Shown piece after piece: positions 36,076 to 48,922 of a stretch of DNA of 64,000 nucleotides. Each line of letters starts with the position of its first letter. The stretch's first letter is position 1. The DNA comes from Maea johnstoni (lineage: Eukaryota > Annelida > Polychaeta > Spionida > Magelonidae), in the NCBI GenBank assembly GCA_963942565.1, contig OZ012701.1:26074300-26138299 (forward strand), written 5' to 3'. A model generated the notes under the pieces. That model ran no database searches and was not told where the DNA came from. It saw nothing but the letters and a program-made list of their open reading frames with translations. Position numbers and translations under genes: made by a program.

Positions 36076-37111
36076 ATGGGCACATGTAACACGATATCCT
36101 GGCAGGTAGTAGTACCTACTGTTACTTTTAGAAGTGAGGTTTGGATCTCTTCAGAAAAAGATAATGAACTACTCCTAAATGTCCAATGTTATGCTGGTAG
36201 AAAAGTACAGAGGTTCCCGCAGAGACCCCCAAATGCAAGCAGTTTCTATGGGTTAGGATGGTTGAAACTAACCTCATATGTGAAAGTTAAAAAGCTACTG
36301 TTTATACTCTCAATTCTCAGAATGAAACCCCACAATGTGCTAAGAAGAGCTTTTGAAACCAGACTTAGTGAATTTGATTGTAACACAGAAGTATGTCGCA
36401 AAAACAAGTTTAGGAGCCCAATTTTTGATATTTTAGATGATGCACTAGTTTTTGGTTTATCTAATGCAGTTAAAGAGATGGCTCTAAGTAGATACCCTGT
36501 CACAACCAAGGGGGCGTGGTCCAAGTTAATATGGGAGCACGCCTGGATGCTTAAGGATGCAAATTGGAAGGCTTCGTATACAATCCTCAAAGAAAATGAT
36601 TTATTGACTCTAACTGTAGGAAACGCGCTATTTGTCATGGTGGAGAATTAGTGATTTTGATTATAGACTTGTTAAAATGTGTGAGACAATGAGTAAAATT
36701 ATATGTCATGCTAGTCTGCTTAAGAAAGATGATTATAGACTGAAAGGACTAGCCATGAGTAATATAACTTGTAATATGTGTGATTTGTACTGCATTGAGG
36801 ATATAATTAATATAACGTCCCATTGCCCTTAGTATCAAGATGAGCGTACAGAGATGTATGAGAAAATTTACAGGAAGTGTCCAAAGGCCAAATCCATTTT
36901 TGAAGAAAGTAGAGAAAGTATTCTTTACTATCTTCTGGGACGTGAAATCCTATCTTTCGATGGCGGGGCTTGTGATAAAGTTGCCAGTGGTTTTCTACGG
37001 TTCCTTCTAGCCATCTACAATTGGCTAGTTACGACCTATTGTAGAACAAATGACGATGAGCGGAATTCTGAATTCCTCTGGTGTAAGTTGTGCGAACTTC
37101 AGGTAGTATAG
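36076..37111 (+). pseudogene. LINE C-terminal region with zinc-finger remnant
   Basis: The first frame (36076-36651, 191 codons) contains VQRFPQRPPNASSFYGLGWL and KVKKLLFILSILRM, a block typical of LINE C-termini. A frame change near 36632 leads into WWRISDFDYRLVKMCE, ICHASLLKKDDYR and the finger-like CNMCDLYCIEDIINITSHCP. One in-frame stop then separates it from YQDERTEMYEKIY and LYYLLGREILS, ending at 37111. In the C-C-H-C finger, Asn stands where the first His is expected. The long first frame suggests moderate age. No poly(A) or target duplication was seen downstream. Confidence 0.83.
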
Positions 37112-37770
37112 GTGTTTGTAGAATCTCAGCGGCCACCAGCATTCGATGAACATTAGCGCAAATGCTAACAACTGAGATATATTCGAATATAAGCACAATG
37201 GAATACCCAAGCAGGAAAACTTACTTAGTTGAACATTCCCATGAGTTGATCATTTTACAGAATTGTATTTATATTCTAATCAACTATACCGAAAACCTAG
37301 AGAAGTGGAACCCATGTTTATCATGCACAGCTTTCCCTCGTTCCGTAGGTGTGTGACGTATGCTCGTTTCACACTACATACCGGTACTTGCAATTTTCCA
37401 AATTGCATCGGCCTTTTTCGTGCCCGTTCGTAAAAGTCGTAAAAACAATAGTGTTTCAAATCAGAGAGGTTGATATGAAGAGAGTAAAGACGAACTCTTT
37501 GAGTTGTGTAATCCTTCCATTGACGGGTTAATGTGTAAACCGTCTGTAGCACCAGCCGGTTCTCTTTGGTGTAAAACAATACCTACGAAGATAAGAAAAA
37601 GTTCTTGGTCATATCATTACCCAAACATTTCAAATCCATAAAATCTCACCTTTTCTTATATAACATCCTTCCTGTAGTGGCTTCTCATCCAACTTGTCCG
37701 TCAAAACGATCTGAATTTTGAAGCCAAAGCAAACAGAATGCTTAACTAATTGACTTGGGGCTCCTTATTT

Positions 37771-37881
37771 AAAGTGTCTTATTATTTTCCGAATTGTTCA
37801 ACTTTAGAAAGTGTCCTATTTATTTTCCGAATTGTTCAACTTTAGAAAGTGTCCTATTTATTTTCCGAATTGTTCAACTTT
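37771..37881 (+). repeat. 38-bp tandem repeat, three copies
   Basis: Units begin AAAGTG at 37771, 37808 and 37846 and share TTTTCCGAATTGTTCAAC. Copies two and three are identical; the first is slightly diverged. Confidence 0.93.
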
Positions 37882-37971
37882 TCGAGGGTTCAAATACTAT
37901 AACAGGATCCGCTACAGTATTGTATTCTTCCATATCCCCTTCAGAAGTCACCGTCTATAGCGTTGGCTTTA

Positions 37972-38223
37972 CAGTACAGATATTTAATTCCTGTACCAGT
38001 CGACCGGACGTCTGCCGGTGCATATTTGTACCGACACCCATGGCTAACGTCAACAAATAAGCCAAATATATCAATGGCCAATTACTTTGCTAATCAAAGT
38101 ATGCTTAGGTGTAAGCTCATCCATGCATCCATGCCCAGAAAAATGGGTGGCAATCGGGCGTGCGGTCGTGTTTTATACCCGGTGTGCCCACGCGTTTAGT
38201 GCAGGAATTAAATACCGGCACTA
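37972..38223. mobile_element. Tc1/mariner-like MITE, copy 1 (252 bp)
   Basis: Flanked by TA at 37970-37971 and 38224-38225. The ends pair as CAGTACAGATATTTAATTCC and the complement of GGAATTAAATACCGGCACTA, with TATTTAATTCCTG identical. A second copy begins at 63773, also right after a TA. A TA target and CAGT-type end suit the Tc1/mariner superfamily. It has no coding capacity. Confidence 0.75.
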
Positions 38224-38363
38224 TACATAATGTATTGTAGTAGGCACTGTTCACGGTGATTACGATATGTTACTTTATATAAGAAGCTGTCAGTTTTACC
38301 TCGGAAACGAAAGATAATCTGCCCAATTATGACGGCAAGCGCAGGGAAAGCGGCCGTCTCGTA

Positions 38364-39028
38364 ATGCACCAGTCAATTGAATCCCTGGGAGGGGGGGGGG
38401 GGGGGGCGGGACTTGGCCGGGAAACACGGTGCTTCTGCTAAATACTGCTTAAAATAGCTGCCCGGTGTACCGGGATTACTGTGATGTATTGCTGTCCGTC
38501 GTGGCGGTGCATGATAGGCGGGGATTTGAATAGTGACGTCATATTTTGCTGCCACGATTCCATTAGGCCTATCAGCCGGGCGCACCCGTCCTCTGCTAGG
38601 ACCACTGTGTTGACCAACTACGGACCTTCACCCGGGGGACTTCCCGGCGCGGGAGAATGAGTACACAAAAGCAGAATTTTCACAGTCACATGGTGCTGCA
38701 GGTGTTTATAATAATGGACGTCAGGTGTTTAATAAAAGTAATGTGAAGGGTGTCTTCTCCAAGTCTAAAATTTTATTTTTATAACTGCTGAAGGTTTTGT
38801 TATTTGTGATGTAACTGCTAAGATTTTTGTGGTTTATTTTCACAAAATAAAAAGTTGAAATCTTAGAAACTTGTGTATTCTTGTTGAGCATGCCCCAGGG
38901 GTGGGGCATACTGCCACAGAATTGGTCCCTGCCAGTGGGGATGAGTGCTATTTATTGATTTTTTCCTAAGCAGTATCCCCGCATGTCCCGCCCCCCCCCC
39001 CTCCCAGGGATTCAATTGACTGATGCAT
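38364..39028. repeat. Foldback with G/C homopolymer arms
   Basis: The left arm (38364-38411) reads ATGCACCAGTCAATTGAATC...CTGGGA, a run of 16 G, then CGGGAC. The right arm (38985-39028) is its complement with a run of 12 C. The interval is 665 bp. A second G tract, broken by a T, follows at 39035-39062. Such runs can form G-quadruplexes and are prone to assembly length errors. Confidence 0.82.
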
Positions 39029-39062
39029 AACAGAGGGGGGGGGGGGGGGGTGGGGGGGGGGG

Positions 39063-40730
39063 TCTACACCGAGTCTGCCTCCACGTCCCGGTGGACCAGT
39101 GTCTGAGACTGCTTACTGTCACGCCACTGCTAAGATAATAGCACGATAGAGAGATATTGTGCAAATAATCAGGCAGCTTGGGCTACCACAGGCATGGTGG
39201 GTTAAAACAAATAAGTAAGCCACACTTTTGTGTATAAAATTGATTTTGAAAAGAAAAAGAAATCACTTCAAATGACATGTATTTCGAAAGACATCCTCGT
39301 CCATTAGAAATGCATAATAGGTAAATGATTCTCATTTTGATAAAACATTTACATTCCTCCATTTTGTAACGAATGCAATTTCCATAGAGTTTACAAAGGG
39401 ACGACATTTAAATTGATGGATGTGTGTCGCGTGCTATTATACGCTCATTCTTTACCATCCTCACTAGAGGAAGGATTGCATCTGCAATGTATTTTGAATG
39501 GTATTATATTGCTTGGCGTTGATTGCAGTTTTACTATACACTAGTATAATGATAGGTAGAAAAGATCATGTTTTCTCAAATAGAAACTCAAAGAGTTCGT
39601 CTTTACTCTCTTCATATCAACCTCTCTGATTTGAAACACTATTGTTAACCATCTCATCCCCGAAGCGCCACCAACCACCCCATCCAATATAAAAGGTTTG
39701 CCGTTTTTGAACATATCTTTTTGTAAAAAGACTTCCAAAAATATTCGGAGGAGACATGCCAATCAAAATTTACTTCAATATTATGAACTAATATTCTACA
39801 TTATTTTCCAACAATCGCAGCATCCTGAGGAAACCTTTCAGGGTAGGTTGGAAAAGACTGGGTTAAGTGTGCCACTTGAAGTAACGTTAAGTAAGCCGCC
39901 ATGTTGCGCTTCGTTAGGCACGTCTTTGATGTATCGTAAAAGGTGATCCGGTTCGTCTCTTACACAAATCCGGATAGTGGGAGTTGCCTACTACTACGGC
40001 TCAGCCCGCACGCTATACAACTACATATCCGTCTTCTTTAAATAACTGAGAGCACCCCAGCTATCCGTAAGGATGGGGAACAAGTCTCAGGGCCCGCAAT
40101 GGATCCGAAAGGGAGGCTCAACTCAAAGTTGAGTTGGCAGTAATCCCTATAAAAGGGAAGGGAAGCTGCGCTAAAAATAGTTCTTGACCGAATTCCTATA
40201 CGTGTATAGTTCATGCAGAGGTAAGCCAATTGTCTGCAGGGCAGTTTGGAAACCTGTCGATCGTCTCTTTTGATGCCATTCTAGCTAGATCATCATAAAT
40301 TAATGGTGGAGAGAACTGGAGTACCCAAGAAAGCAACCACCTCCCATATCACTGCAAATATAACTACAAGCCTCAAAGAGGGCTCATGACAAGGAGGCTG
40401 TCTTGTGCAGTGCTGTGGCGGAGAGCTGTCGGTGCACAATGTTTTACCGTTAAACCATGGTACACGTAAAATATTGGGGTGTACCACAGTCTGAGACCTC
40501 AGCGACAAAATTGGTCGAGTTTCGGTTGATGATAGGTCTGCATTGGATTGGCGTTTGGTCTAGAAATGTTCTGGAAAGTTCCTAAATGGTCTTAAATTGC
40601 GTGTAGGTCGTGGCTTGAACTTACAGTGATTGAAGATTCCAGGCATGGCAAGGCGCAAGCCACGAGCAATATACGACAATACAAGACCAAATCAAGAAGC
40701 ATGTAAGACATTTCTGTCTGGAAAGGTTGT
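39063..40730. other. Unassigned stretch
   Basis: Apart from the right arm of the 62-bp inverted repeat, only short frames without recognisable domains are present. No tRNA-like blocks or tandem structure were seen. Confidence 0.4.
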
Positions 40731-41254
40731 GTGTCAGGAATTTCCTCGAGAGTCAGGAACGTCTTGGAGTGTTTGGAATGTCTTCGAGTCTTAGGAATGT
40801 CTTGGAGTGTAGGGAATGTCTTAGAGTGTAGGGAATTTCTTGGAGTGTCGGGACGTCTTTGAGTGTCAGGAATGTCTTAGAGTGTAGGGTATTTCTTGGA
40901 GTGTCGGGACGTCTTTAAGTGTCAGGAATGTCTTGGAGTGTATGGAATTTCTTGGAGTGTCGGGACATCTTTGAGTGTCAGGAATGTCTTAGAGTCTTAG
41001 GAATGTCTTGGAGTGTCGGGAATGTCTTAGAGTGTAGGGTATTTCTTGGAGTGTCGGGACGTCTTTAAGTGTCAGGAATGTCTTGGAGTGTAGGGAATGT
41101 CTTAGAGTGTAGGGTATTTCTTGGAGTGTCGGGACGTCTTTAAGTGTCAGGACTGTCTTGGAGTGTAGGGAATTTCTTGGAGTGTCGGGACATCTTTGAG
41201 TGTCAGGAATGTCTTAGAGTCTTAGGAATGTCTTGGAGTGTCGGGAATGTCTTA
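40731..41254 (+). repeat. 18-19-bp minisatellite, left block
   Basis: Variants of GGAATGTCTTGGAGTGTAG, GGAATTTCTTGGAGTGTCG and GGACGTCTTTGAGTGTCA alternate, giving a compound unit of about 56 bp. The array is continuous up to the TTA (41252-41254) where a MITE is inserted. Confidence 0.94.
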
Positions 41255-41625
41255 GGGTGCATTCTCATTGCAGACAGGACATACTTGGGACACACAGGAA
41301 CTGGCCGAATGTCTTGGTTCTGGCTGTTCTGGGTCATTTTTGGGGCAGAATTGCAAGACAACACTAATTCTTAAGACTGTCCTTGACGTATCCCAGACTT
41401 AAAAAAATTGATCGTGATTATGTCGCGGACAAACTTAAGAATTATACAAGTTCCTGGTAACTTTGTGGTATAAACCAGGAACTGATCCCGACATTCTTGA
41501 GAATGTCGGGGACATTCTCAAGAATCATAAGATTAGAAGAAAATATCACAATTTGTGGATTTATGTAAAAATCGGGGAGTTCTGGGAGTTCTCAAGACTG
41601 TCCTGTCGGCAATGAGAATGAACCT
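41255..41625. mobile_element. PIF/Harbinger-like MITE (371 bp) in the minisatellite
   Basis: The ends are near-perfect inverted repeats over ~27 bp: GGGTGCATTCTCATTGC at the left and the complement of AGGTTCATTCTCATTGC at the right, both followed by GACAGGACA. The flanking 3-bp duplication is TTA (41252-41254 and 41626-41628), and the minisatellite reads CTTAGAGTGTAG once the insert is removed. A TWA target duplication is typical of PIF/Harbinger. Inside are a 10-bp hairpin AGTTCCTGGT/ACCAGGAACT and a 15-bp hairpin (41493-41507 with 41511-41525). No transposase is encoded. Confidence 0.82.
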
Positions 41626-42294
41626 TTAGAGTGTAGGGTATTTCTTGGAGTGTCGGGACGTCTTTGAGTGTCAGGAATGTCTTGGAGTGTAGGGAATTTC
41701 TTGGAGTGTCGGGACATCTTTGAGTGTCAGGAATGTCTTAGAGTGTAGGGAATTTCTTGGAGTGTCGGGACGTCTTTGAGTGTCAGGAATGTCTTAGAGT
41801 CTTAGGAATGTCTTGGAGTGTAGGGAATGTCTTAGAGTGTAGGGTATTTCTTGGAGTGTCGGGACGTCTTTGAGTGTCAGGAATGTTTTGGAGTGTAGGG
41901 AATTTCATGGAGTGTCGGGACATCTTTGAGTGTCAGGAATGTCTTAGGAATGTCTTGGAGTGTAGGGAATGTCTTAGAGTGTAGGGAATTTCTTGGAGTG
42001 TCGGGACGTCTTTGAGTGTCAGGAATGTCTTAGAGTCTTAGGAATGTCTTGGAGTGTAGGGAATGTCTTGGAGTGTCGGGACGTCTTTGAGTGTCGGGAA
42101 TGTCTTGGAGTGTAGGGAATTTCTTGGAGTGTCGGGACGTCTTTGAGTGTCAGGAATGTCTTAGAGTCTTAGGAATGTCTTGGAGTGTAGGGAATGTCTT
42201 GGAGTGTCGGGACGTCTTTGAGTGTCAGGAATGTCTTAGAGTGTAGTGAATCTCTTGGAGTGTCGGGACGTCTTTGAGTGTCAGGAATGTCTTG
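41626..42294 (+). repeat. 18-19-bp minisatellite, right block
   Basis: The same compound units continue after the MITE to about 42294, with variants such as TCTTAGGAATGTC and GGGTATTTC. It ends in GTCAGGAATGTCTTGTCGTGG. Confidence 0.94.
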
Positions 42295-43168
42295 TCGTGG
42301 ATGTCTTCCTAAGATCGGGGAGCAAACTATTGTGTTGGTCGGCGTAAAGAGGGAGAAAGTGAAACCTATTTTAACCAGAAGCTCCATAGTCGTTGGCCAC
42401 CACTCTCTGGTTCTACCTCTGTGCCGCCTCCAGGAAGCCGGCGCGCCTCGCCTGTCTGTCAATGGGGATTATATCCTAGGCAGTAGACGTTTTGCTTGGA
42501 ACAGGATACTCACCGCTCTAAGACGATATAATACTCGCATCAGTAAATACCCCTATCATCCAGAATTCATAATACCAGCAGATAATAGCCATTAATTGAT
42601 AGCGCGCTTACAGCAGTAAAGAACGCTTATAAGACAACCGACAGTGGTTTAGCCAGTAATTATACAGAACGAAATGGTTTACCGAATGAATTTTATTGAA
42701 CGAAACATTTTACTGAAAAAAAGTTTTAGTGGACGGTATAATTTGCTGAATGATTATTTCAACCGAAAAAAACACTGTACGATAAAAAAAATTCAAACGT
42801 GACTTTTGAACTGAATGAGAACATCCTGAAATGAAAACTATTTTATTGGATATGTGTTCTGCTTTGGCTTGTGGTGATTGTTTGGCCTATAATATCGGGT
42901 TCATGTACCCAATAAATGGCAAATGCCTCATGCTATTGTGATTGGTGCACCTTTAGGCTTTTAAACCCAAGCATTCCTAAAGGGTTTGTTTGGATGTATG
43001 GTATTTTTTATCATATATTTTCCAAAAGATCCGTTGGTCGAAGAGATATTAGAAAAAGACTTTTGGGGCCCTAGGGGCCGTAAGAGAGGTGCTCAATACG
43101 ACGAGGCTATCTCGTCTAGTAGAGTGTATGCTGAAAGATGAACAGTTTTGGTTCGCAAAAAGTGTTAA
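42295..43168. other. Unassigned stretch with a GC-rich part
   Basis: 42330-42480 is GC-rich with no clear frame. 42640-42800 contains repeated GAACGAAA/TACTGAA words that resemble 59215-59290 (TTTTACTGAACGAAA, CACTGAA), suggesting a decayed dispersed repeat. Confidence 0.4.
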
Positions 43169-43169
43169 A

Positions 43170-43330
<161 letters not shown>

Positions 43331-43384
43331 AATATGTTTATGTGTACTTTAAAAGGTGTAACGTTGTTAGGTCACGTTTGATAA

Positions 43385-43450
43385 GAGAATGAGAGGAGGT
43401 GGATCTCGGTTGGCAAAACCGATGGCAGCATAGCCGACTGAGCTAATTAT
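43385..43450 (-). mobile_element. Possible tRNA-like SINE head fragment
   Basis: On the minus strand, ATTAGCTCAGTCGGCTATGC resembles a box A region, and CCAACCGAGATCCACC resembles the end of a box B arm. No tail or target duplication is visible, so it is only a candidate. Confidence 0.3.
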
Positions 43451-44735
43451 CGAGTTTCCACTTTTATCATATTGATCATCTCAGCGGTGACGGATATCAA
43501 CTATTTATAAACTAATTTCCATGTTGTCCCAAGTACAACGTTGTCCCATATGCAAAACAATTATAGAATCTAAGCGTTGGTGGCAATCAAGGAATTGTTC
43601 AAATGGAACATTTACGATGATTTGATGAGTTTTGCAGATTTATGCTTTATTCCTAAGTAATACAGATGAAGTCATTGGAGACAAAAGTACAGAAGAAATA
43701 TTCAAAAAACAGAATAATATAACTGCAGTGTAATTATGTAATAATAATGACTATTCTAATTGAATTATATGTCGTTAATGTTTTATGCATTTTGATATAC
43801 ATTGTCATATGAAAATGAATAATTGGTTGCACACTATTTTCAAATAAGTAAGTGGAATACAGTCTGTTAACTCTTTTTCAAAAGGATCATGAATGGAATA
43901 ATCTAGTGTAGGCATTCAGTTCTAAGACAACATTGAAGACTATAAGGTATAATAAAGATATTCTACCCCAGCCCCCTCCACATTGTATAGGAAAAATGTC
44001 AATGGTGCGCCCTTACATTTTCTCTCAAAGATCCATAGTAATGGGACATATATCTCTTATGGTATTTCTGAATACGTGTGTATTTAAATGTTTATCTAAA
44101 CACCGAGCACGGCTCCGAAAACAGGTATTTTGTAAACTTTTCAATCGGAAATATTTCATCTAGAAGTGCGAAATAAGTGGATATCCTAGCCGGAGAAAGC
44201 CCTGCCGAGTCTATAAACAAATCGCCCCAATCAACATTCGCACTCGTCAATACAGACATTCTGGGCGCACGAGGTCGACGCCTTCGCCCAGACTTTACTC
44301 AGCGAAAACAATACAAGACAATAGGTTGTAGCCTATTGTTCCGTAGAACAACAATGGCCCAACCCCCTAGAATGCTGGGAAGAATAGCGAGGCGAGAAAG
44401 GCGGGCGGCGAACAGTGGTCGCAGACAATGCTTGTTGGTGGCGGGGGGTTACTGGCGACATTGTCCTATGCCAGATGCCGAGCCCTTATTTAACGATTAG
44501 CCCCCAAACCCTCAAGCGAAACTGTTTCTATGTCCTGAAATATTAATAACCACACGTTTTGTATGATTCGATATTTCCTTTCGATATGTATAGTAAGTAA
44601 ATTGTATAACAATGGGCCTGGCACTTGCTACATTAAGTGCTTGACACAGTAGAGTATCTAAGCAAAACAAAGTTGTCAACGATCATAAACAACCAAACTA
44701 ACCTAATCGCTGCAGAAAAAGAGAAACAGAATACT
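43451..44735. other. Unassigned stretch with a GC-rich island
   Basis: 44190-44510 is GC-rich, contains the inverted repeat ACAATAGG/CCTATTGT (about 44316-44341) and carries a 107-codon frame (44177-44500) rich in Arg with no recognisable domain. CTAGAATGCTGGGAAG near 44378 resembles a promoter motif. A gene cannot be supported. Confidence 0.35.
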
Positions 44736-46060
<1,325 letters not shown>

Positions 46061-46063
46061 TAT

Positions 46064-46145
<82 letters not shown>
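46061..46145. repeat. (TA)n microsatellite
   Basis: Almost pure (TA)n, directly followed by the CAGTCGAACCCC element end. Confidence 0.96.
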
Positions 46146-46370
46146 CAGTCGAACCCCTCGAAGTGACCACCCCTCTAACTAGACCACCCCTCTATAGTGA
46201 CCACTTTTTGCTGGTCTCAAACTTTTTTCTATAAATTTATTACCAATTCAAACACCCTCTAAGGTGACCACCCCTCTAAGTTGACCACTCCCTCTAAGGT
46301 GACCACTTTTTGCGGTCCCAATGATAAATTTTACCCCTCTAATTGACCACCTGTGTCCAAACTCTCACTC
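46146..46370 (+). mobile_element. Pogo/Tigger-like element end
   Basis: It starts CAGTCGAACCCCTCGAAGTG directly after the (TA)n tract. It repeats the phrase CCCCTCTAAGGTGACCAC and its variants five to six times, with GACCACTTTTTGC twice. A CAGT start with repeated CTCTAA-GACCAC words is familiar from pogo/Tigger-type elements of the Tc1/mariner superfamily. The other end was not found, so it may be truncated. Confidence 0.45.
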
Positions 46371-46929
46371 ATATCACTCTGAAAAGCCCTTTACTCACCA
46401 TAGGGCCTTGAGTCTGCTGACTCCCTCATCATTTGCCAAGAAAGTCTATTAATCCCCAATGAAAGTATCATTATCCAATTAAGCAGGGAGTATGCCCCAT
46501 TCTTATTACAATTACAGCCCAAACAAAGAGGTATGAGGAATACTGACAAGTGTAAGAGTTTAGAGAAAGTCTTTGTCTTTATGATTACAATTCATAGGAG
46601 CACCATGGTAACAACCTGTTTTTAGATATTGAAAACTGCAATTAGAACTATTTGTGCACCAAGAGATGGCCAGAAATCAGTTTCACCCTGGTTATCATCT
46701 TGTTTATGATTCTATTTTCCTAGTATTTATCATTTTTCGAAGTCCTTCATGTATTCCCCCTGCAAAGGGGTAAGTGGTAAATGATAACTTGTCGATGTTA
46801 GTATTACTACCTTCAGAGAGTTGGCTAATCTTTTATAACATTTTGTCATTTTGTGTACTTTTCGTCTTTTTGCAAAACAAATAGATCAATTCTGACATGT
46901 TTACCTACGTATAGAAAACCCATCAAACT

Positions 46930-47128
<199 letters not shown>

Positions 47129-47162
47129 ATCCATATCGATATTTCAATGGTCTGTTACTGTT

Positions 47163-47330
47163 GTAAATATATTTGATAAAGTGGAAGAAAATGATTTGAA
47201 GATGAGATATCAACCACATACTTTCTCTACTCTAATCGAAATCACTAAAATTCACTCGAATGGCGTAGTTTATGGGAGGCTAAGCATGAATGGTTTATTT
47301 TGATGGAATTAAGAACAAAAGACTTATGTG
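47163..47330 (+). pseudogene. Decayed coding repeat, copy 1
   Basis: The frame reads [14 protein letters not shown], then VVYGRLSMNGLF, then in another frame ELRTKDL. It aligns with 58461-58690, where the same order FDKIV...RGSLSMAGLG...ELRTKDL is kept. It follows a (TA)n tract. It is probably a mobile-element protein remnant, but the family is not recognised. Confidence 0.5.
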
Positions 47331-48017
47331 TATTTGCGATTAAAAATCTCCTAATTTATGGACCAATCCCGAACTTAGGTTTGAATATAGAATCGGTCTA
47401 ACTCGAAAATGTTTTATTGAACATCTAATTAATGTTACAGGTAATTAGTATATCAGTTTTACCATGTGACCAAATTCACAATATTAAATATTAACAGTTG
47501 CTCAAGAAACGCATATTTTCATTTGTTCCAAAACAGATTTTTGATCCACAACCCGACATAGGGATGGCAGGTCAGATACTCCCTTTAGTCCCCTATATGA
47601 CAGGGCTCCCATTGCCTGTTACTGTAGGCAAATAGTCTGAAGTGCAAATAGTTTGAACTGTAGGTTTTTACTTAACCCATTTATAGTTAGGCCTGTCTTT
47701 GAAAGGTCTTATTTGGATGATTACATTATTTCATAATCCGAAAGGAATAAAGATAACCTTGCCCACCATTTAATTGTTATAGAGAAAATTGTTGGTTGAC
47801 TTTAAGTGAAAATTACTCTATGAACTGCATGCAGTAGTTTATAGTCAGAGATGTTTTCGTAAGAAAGATACCGCTTATAAGGTTCGGTCTTTTTTAGCCG
47901 CAGCAGGTGAGACTCAAGAAAGACTGGATAGGAACCCATATGGTATCGACCAAGAACCAGAAAAAAATATCTTAATTACGACACCCGCTCTCCTAGCCAT
48001 TTGATTGCTCAAAAGAA

Positions 48018-48115
48018 GGAGGACTATCTGGTATTGATGAAAAGCTGTGCCCCACTTGTTTACAAGAGGACTATCTGTATTGATGAAAAAGCTGTGCCCC
48101 ACTTGGTTACAAGGC
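48018..48115 (+). repeat. ~49-bp tandem duplication
   Basis: AGGACTATCTG...GCTGTGCCCCACTTG occurs twice (48021 and 48068) with one-base length differences. The surrounding sequence has short frames but no recognised protein. Confidence 0.85.
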
Positions 48116-48447
48116 CAGGACCTGTCAAACACACCACCTTTAAAATAGCCATCACTAGATTTGTCGAAAATAATTGGATAAGGGGTAAACAAATAGACAT
48201 AGAATTACAAATTCTCCACTAACTGCACCAAGTGACCACTCGTCCCAGATAGTTCTCCTACTCCCTTTATGCAAGTAGCAATGTTCATAGACCTTCACCT
48301 TTAATTCAAGGTCACATGATGGATTGGGGGGGGGGGGACTTCAAGTCCCTCTAAGCCTCTAGATCGGAGCAATATTGACCAAACATCCCCAATGCCAGTT
48401 GATATAATCACTCTCAGTATTTGTGGATAGCCGAACATTCCTTTCAG

Positions 48448-48553
48448 GTGTGTGTATTAATTGGACTTGCTGTGCGCCAGGTGCCCGTCTCAGGACTGGC
48501 GCAGGTGATCAGAGGCTTTGTCAGCACTGCCGGTGACACCAGTGCGCCTGCCA
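48448..48553 (+). CDS. Candidate internal exon, unknown protein
   Basis: A 106-nt GC-rich segment lies between a possible acceptor (CATTCCTTTCAG, ending at 48447) and a strong donor (GTAAGT at 48554). In the open frame it encodes VCVLIGLAVRQVPVSGLAQV followed by IRGFVSTAGDTSAPA. Composition differs clearly from the AT-rich surroundings. The acceptor's pyrimidine tract is short, no neighbouring exon was found and no family is recognised. It may be a real exon of a gene with long introns, or a chance GC-rich stretch. Confidence 0.33.
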
Positions 48554-48772
48554 GTAAGTTCCAGGTTTTCATTTTTCATTTATTGTCAAAACATTTCCTC
48601 GGTTGATTAGCCCCTATTGACACGTATTACACGGAAAACTTACTGCCGACAATGCACAGAAAACTATATTGACTACAAATTCTACTATAAATTTGATCAA
48701 TGAATTTCTCTTTTCAAGCGTGTTTCTCGCGCTCCAGTCGATGCTACATCATACAATTGGTGCCAATTCTGG

Positions 48773-48922
48773 TATAGAGATATAGAAAGTGGACCACAGG
48801 TTTGCCTACCGTCGCTTTTCTATAGAGGTAGAAAGTGGACTACAAGTTTGCGTACCGGCACTTTTCTATAGAGATAACAAATAAGTGGGCTATAATTCTG
48901 CGTGTAGGCACATTTTTTGCCA
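48773..48922 (+). repeat. ~47-bp tandem repeat, three copies
   Basis: Units beginning TATAGAG at 48773, 48821 and 48867 share GAAAGTGGAC(C/T)ACA, TTTGC(C/G)TACC and CTTTTC. The third copy is the most diverged. Confidence 0.85.

Larger units (their letters stand above)
34737..37111 (+). mobile_element. Degraded non-LTR retrotransposon (LINE), partial
   Basis: Three plus-strand pieces of a LINE polyprotein lie in order: a linker before the reverse transcriptase (34737 to about 35100), a reverse transcriptase scrap with the YADD motif (35189-35329), and a long C-terminal region (36076-37111). The order and spacing suggest one element that lost much of its polymerase domain and gained or kept unassigned DNA at 35330-36075. 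The endonuclease domain and 5' end are absent. The left limit sits about 25 bp from the outer end of the 4.4-kb palindrome. Clade is uncertain; the C-terminus is like LINEs that are frequent in molluscs and other marine invertebrates. Confidence 0.82.
37444..39646. repeat. 2.2-kb interval bounded by perfect 62-bp inverted repeats
   Basis: The arms at 37444-37505 and 39585-39646 are exact reverse complements over 62 bp (outer ends AACAATAGTGTTTCAAATCA). Homology stops sharply on both sides. Between them lie a 38-bp tandem repeat, a mariner-like MITE and a G-tract foldback. No transposase frame and no obvious target duplication were found. Confidence 0.88.

Noticed and set aside
36246-36638. 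130-codon minus-strand frame
   Set aside because: It is antisense to the well-supported LINE C-terminus.
44177-44500. Arg-rich 107-codon frame as a gene
   Set aside because: No domain recognised; GC-rich composition alone explains a long open frame. It is mentioned only as an unassigned island.
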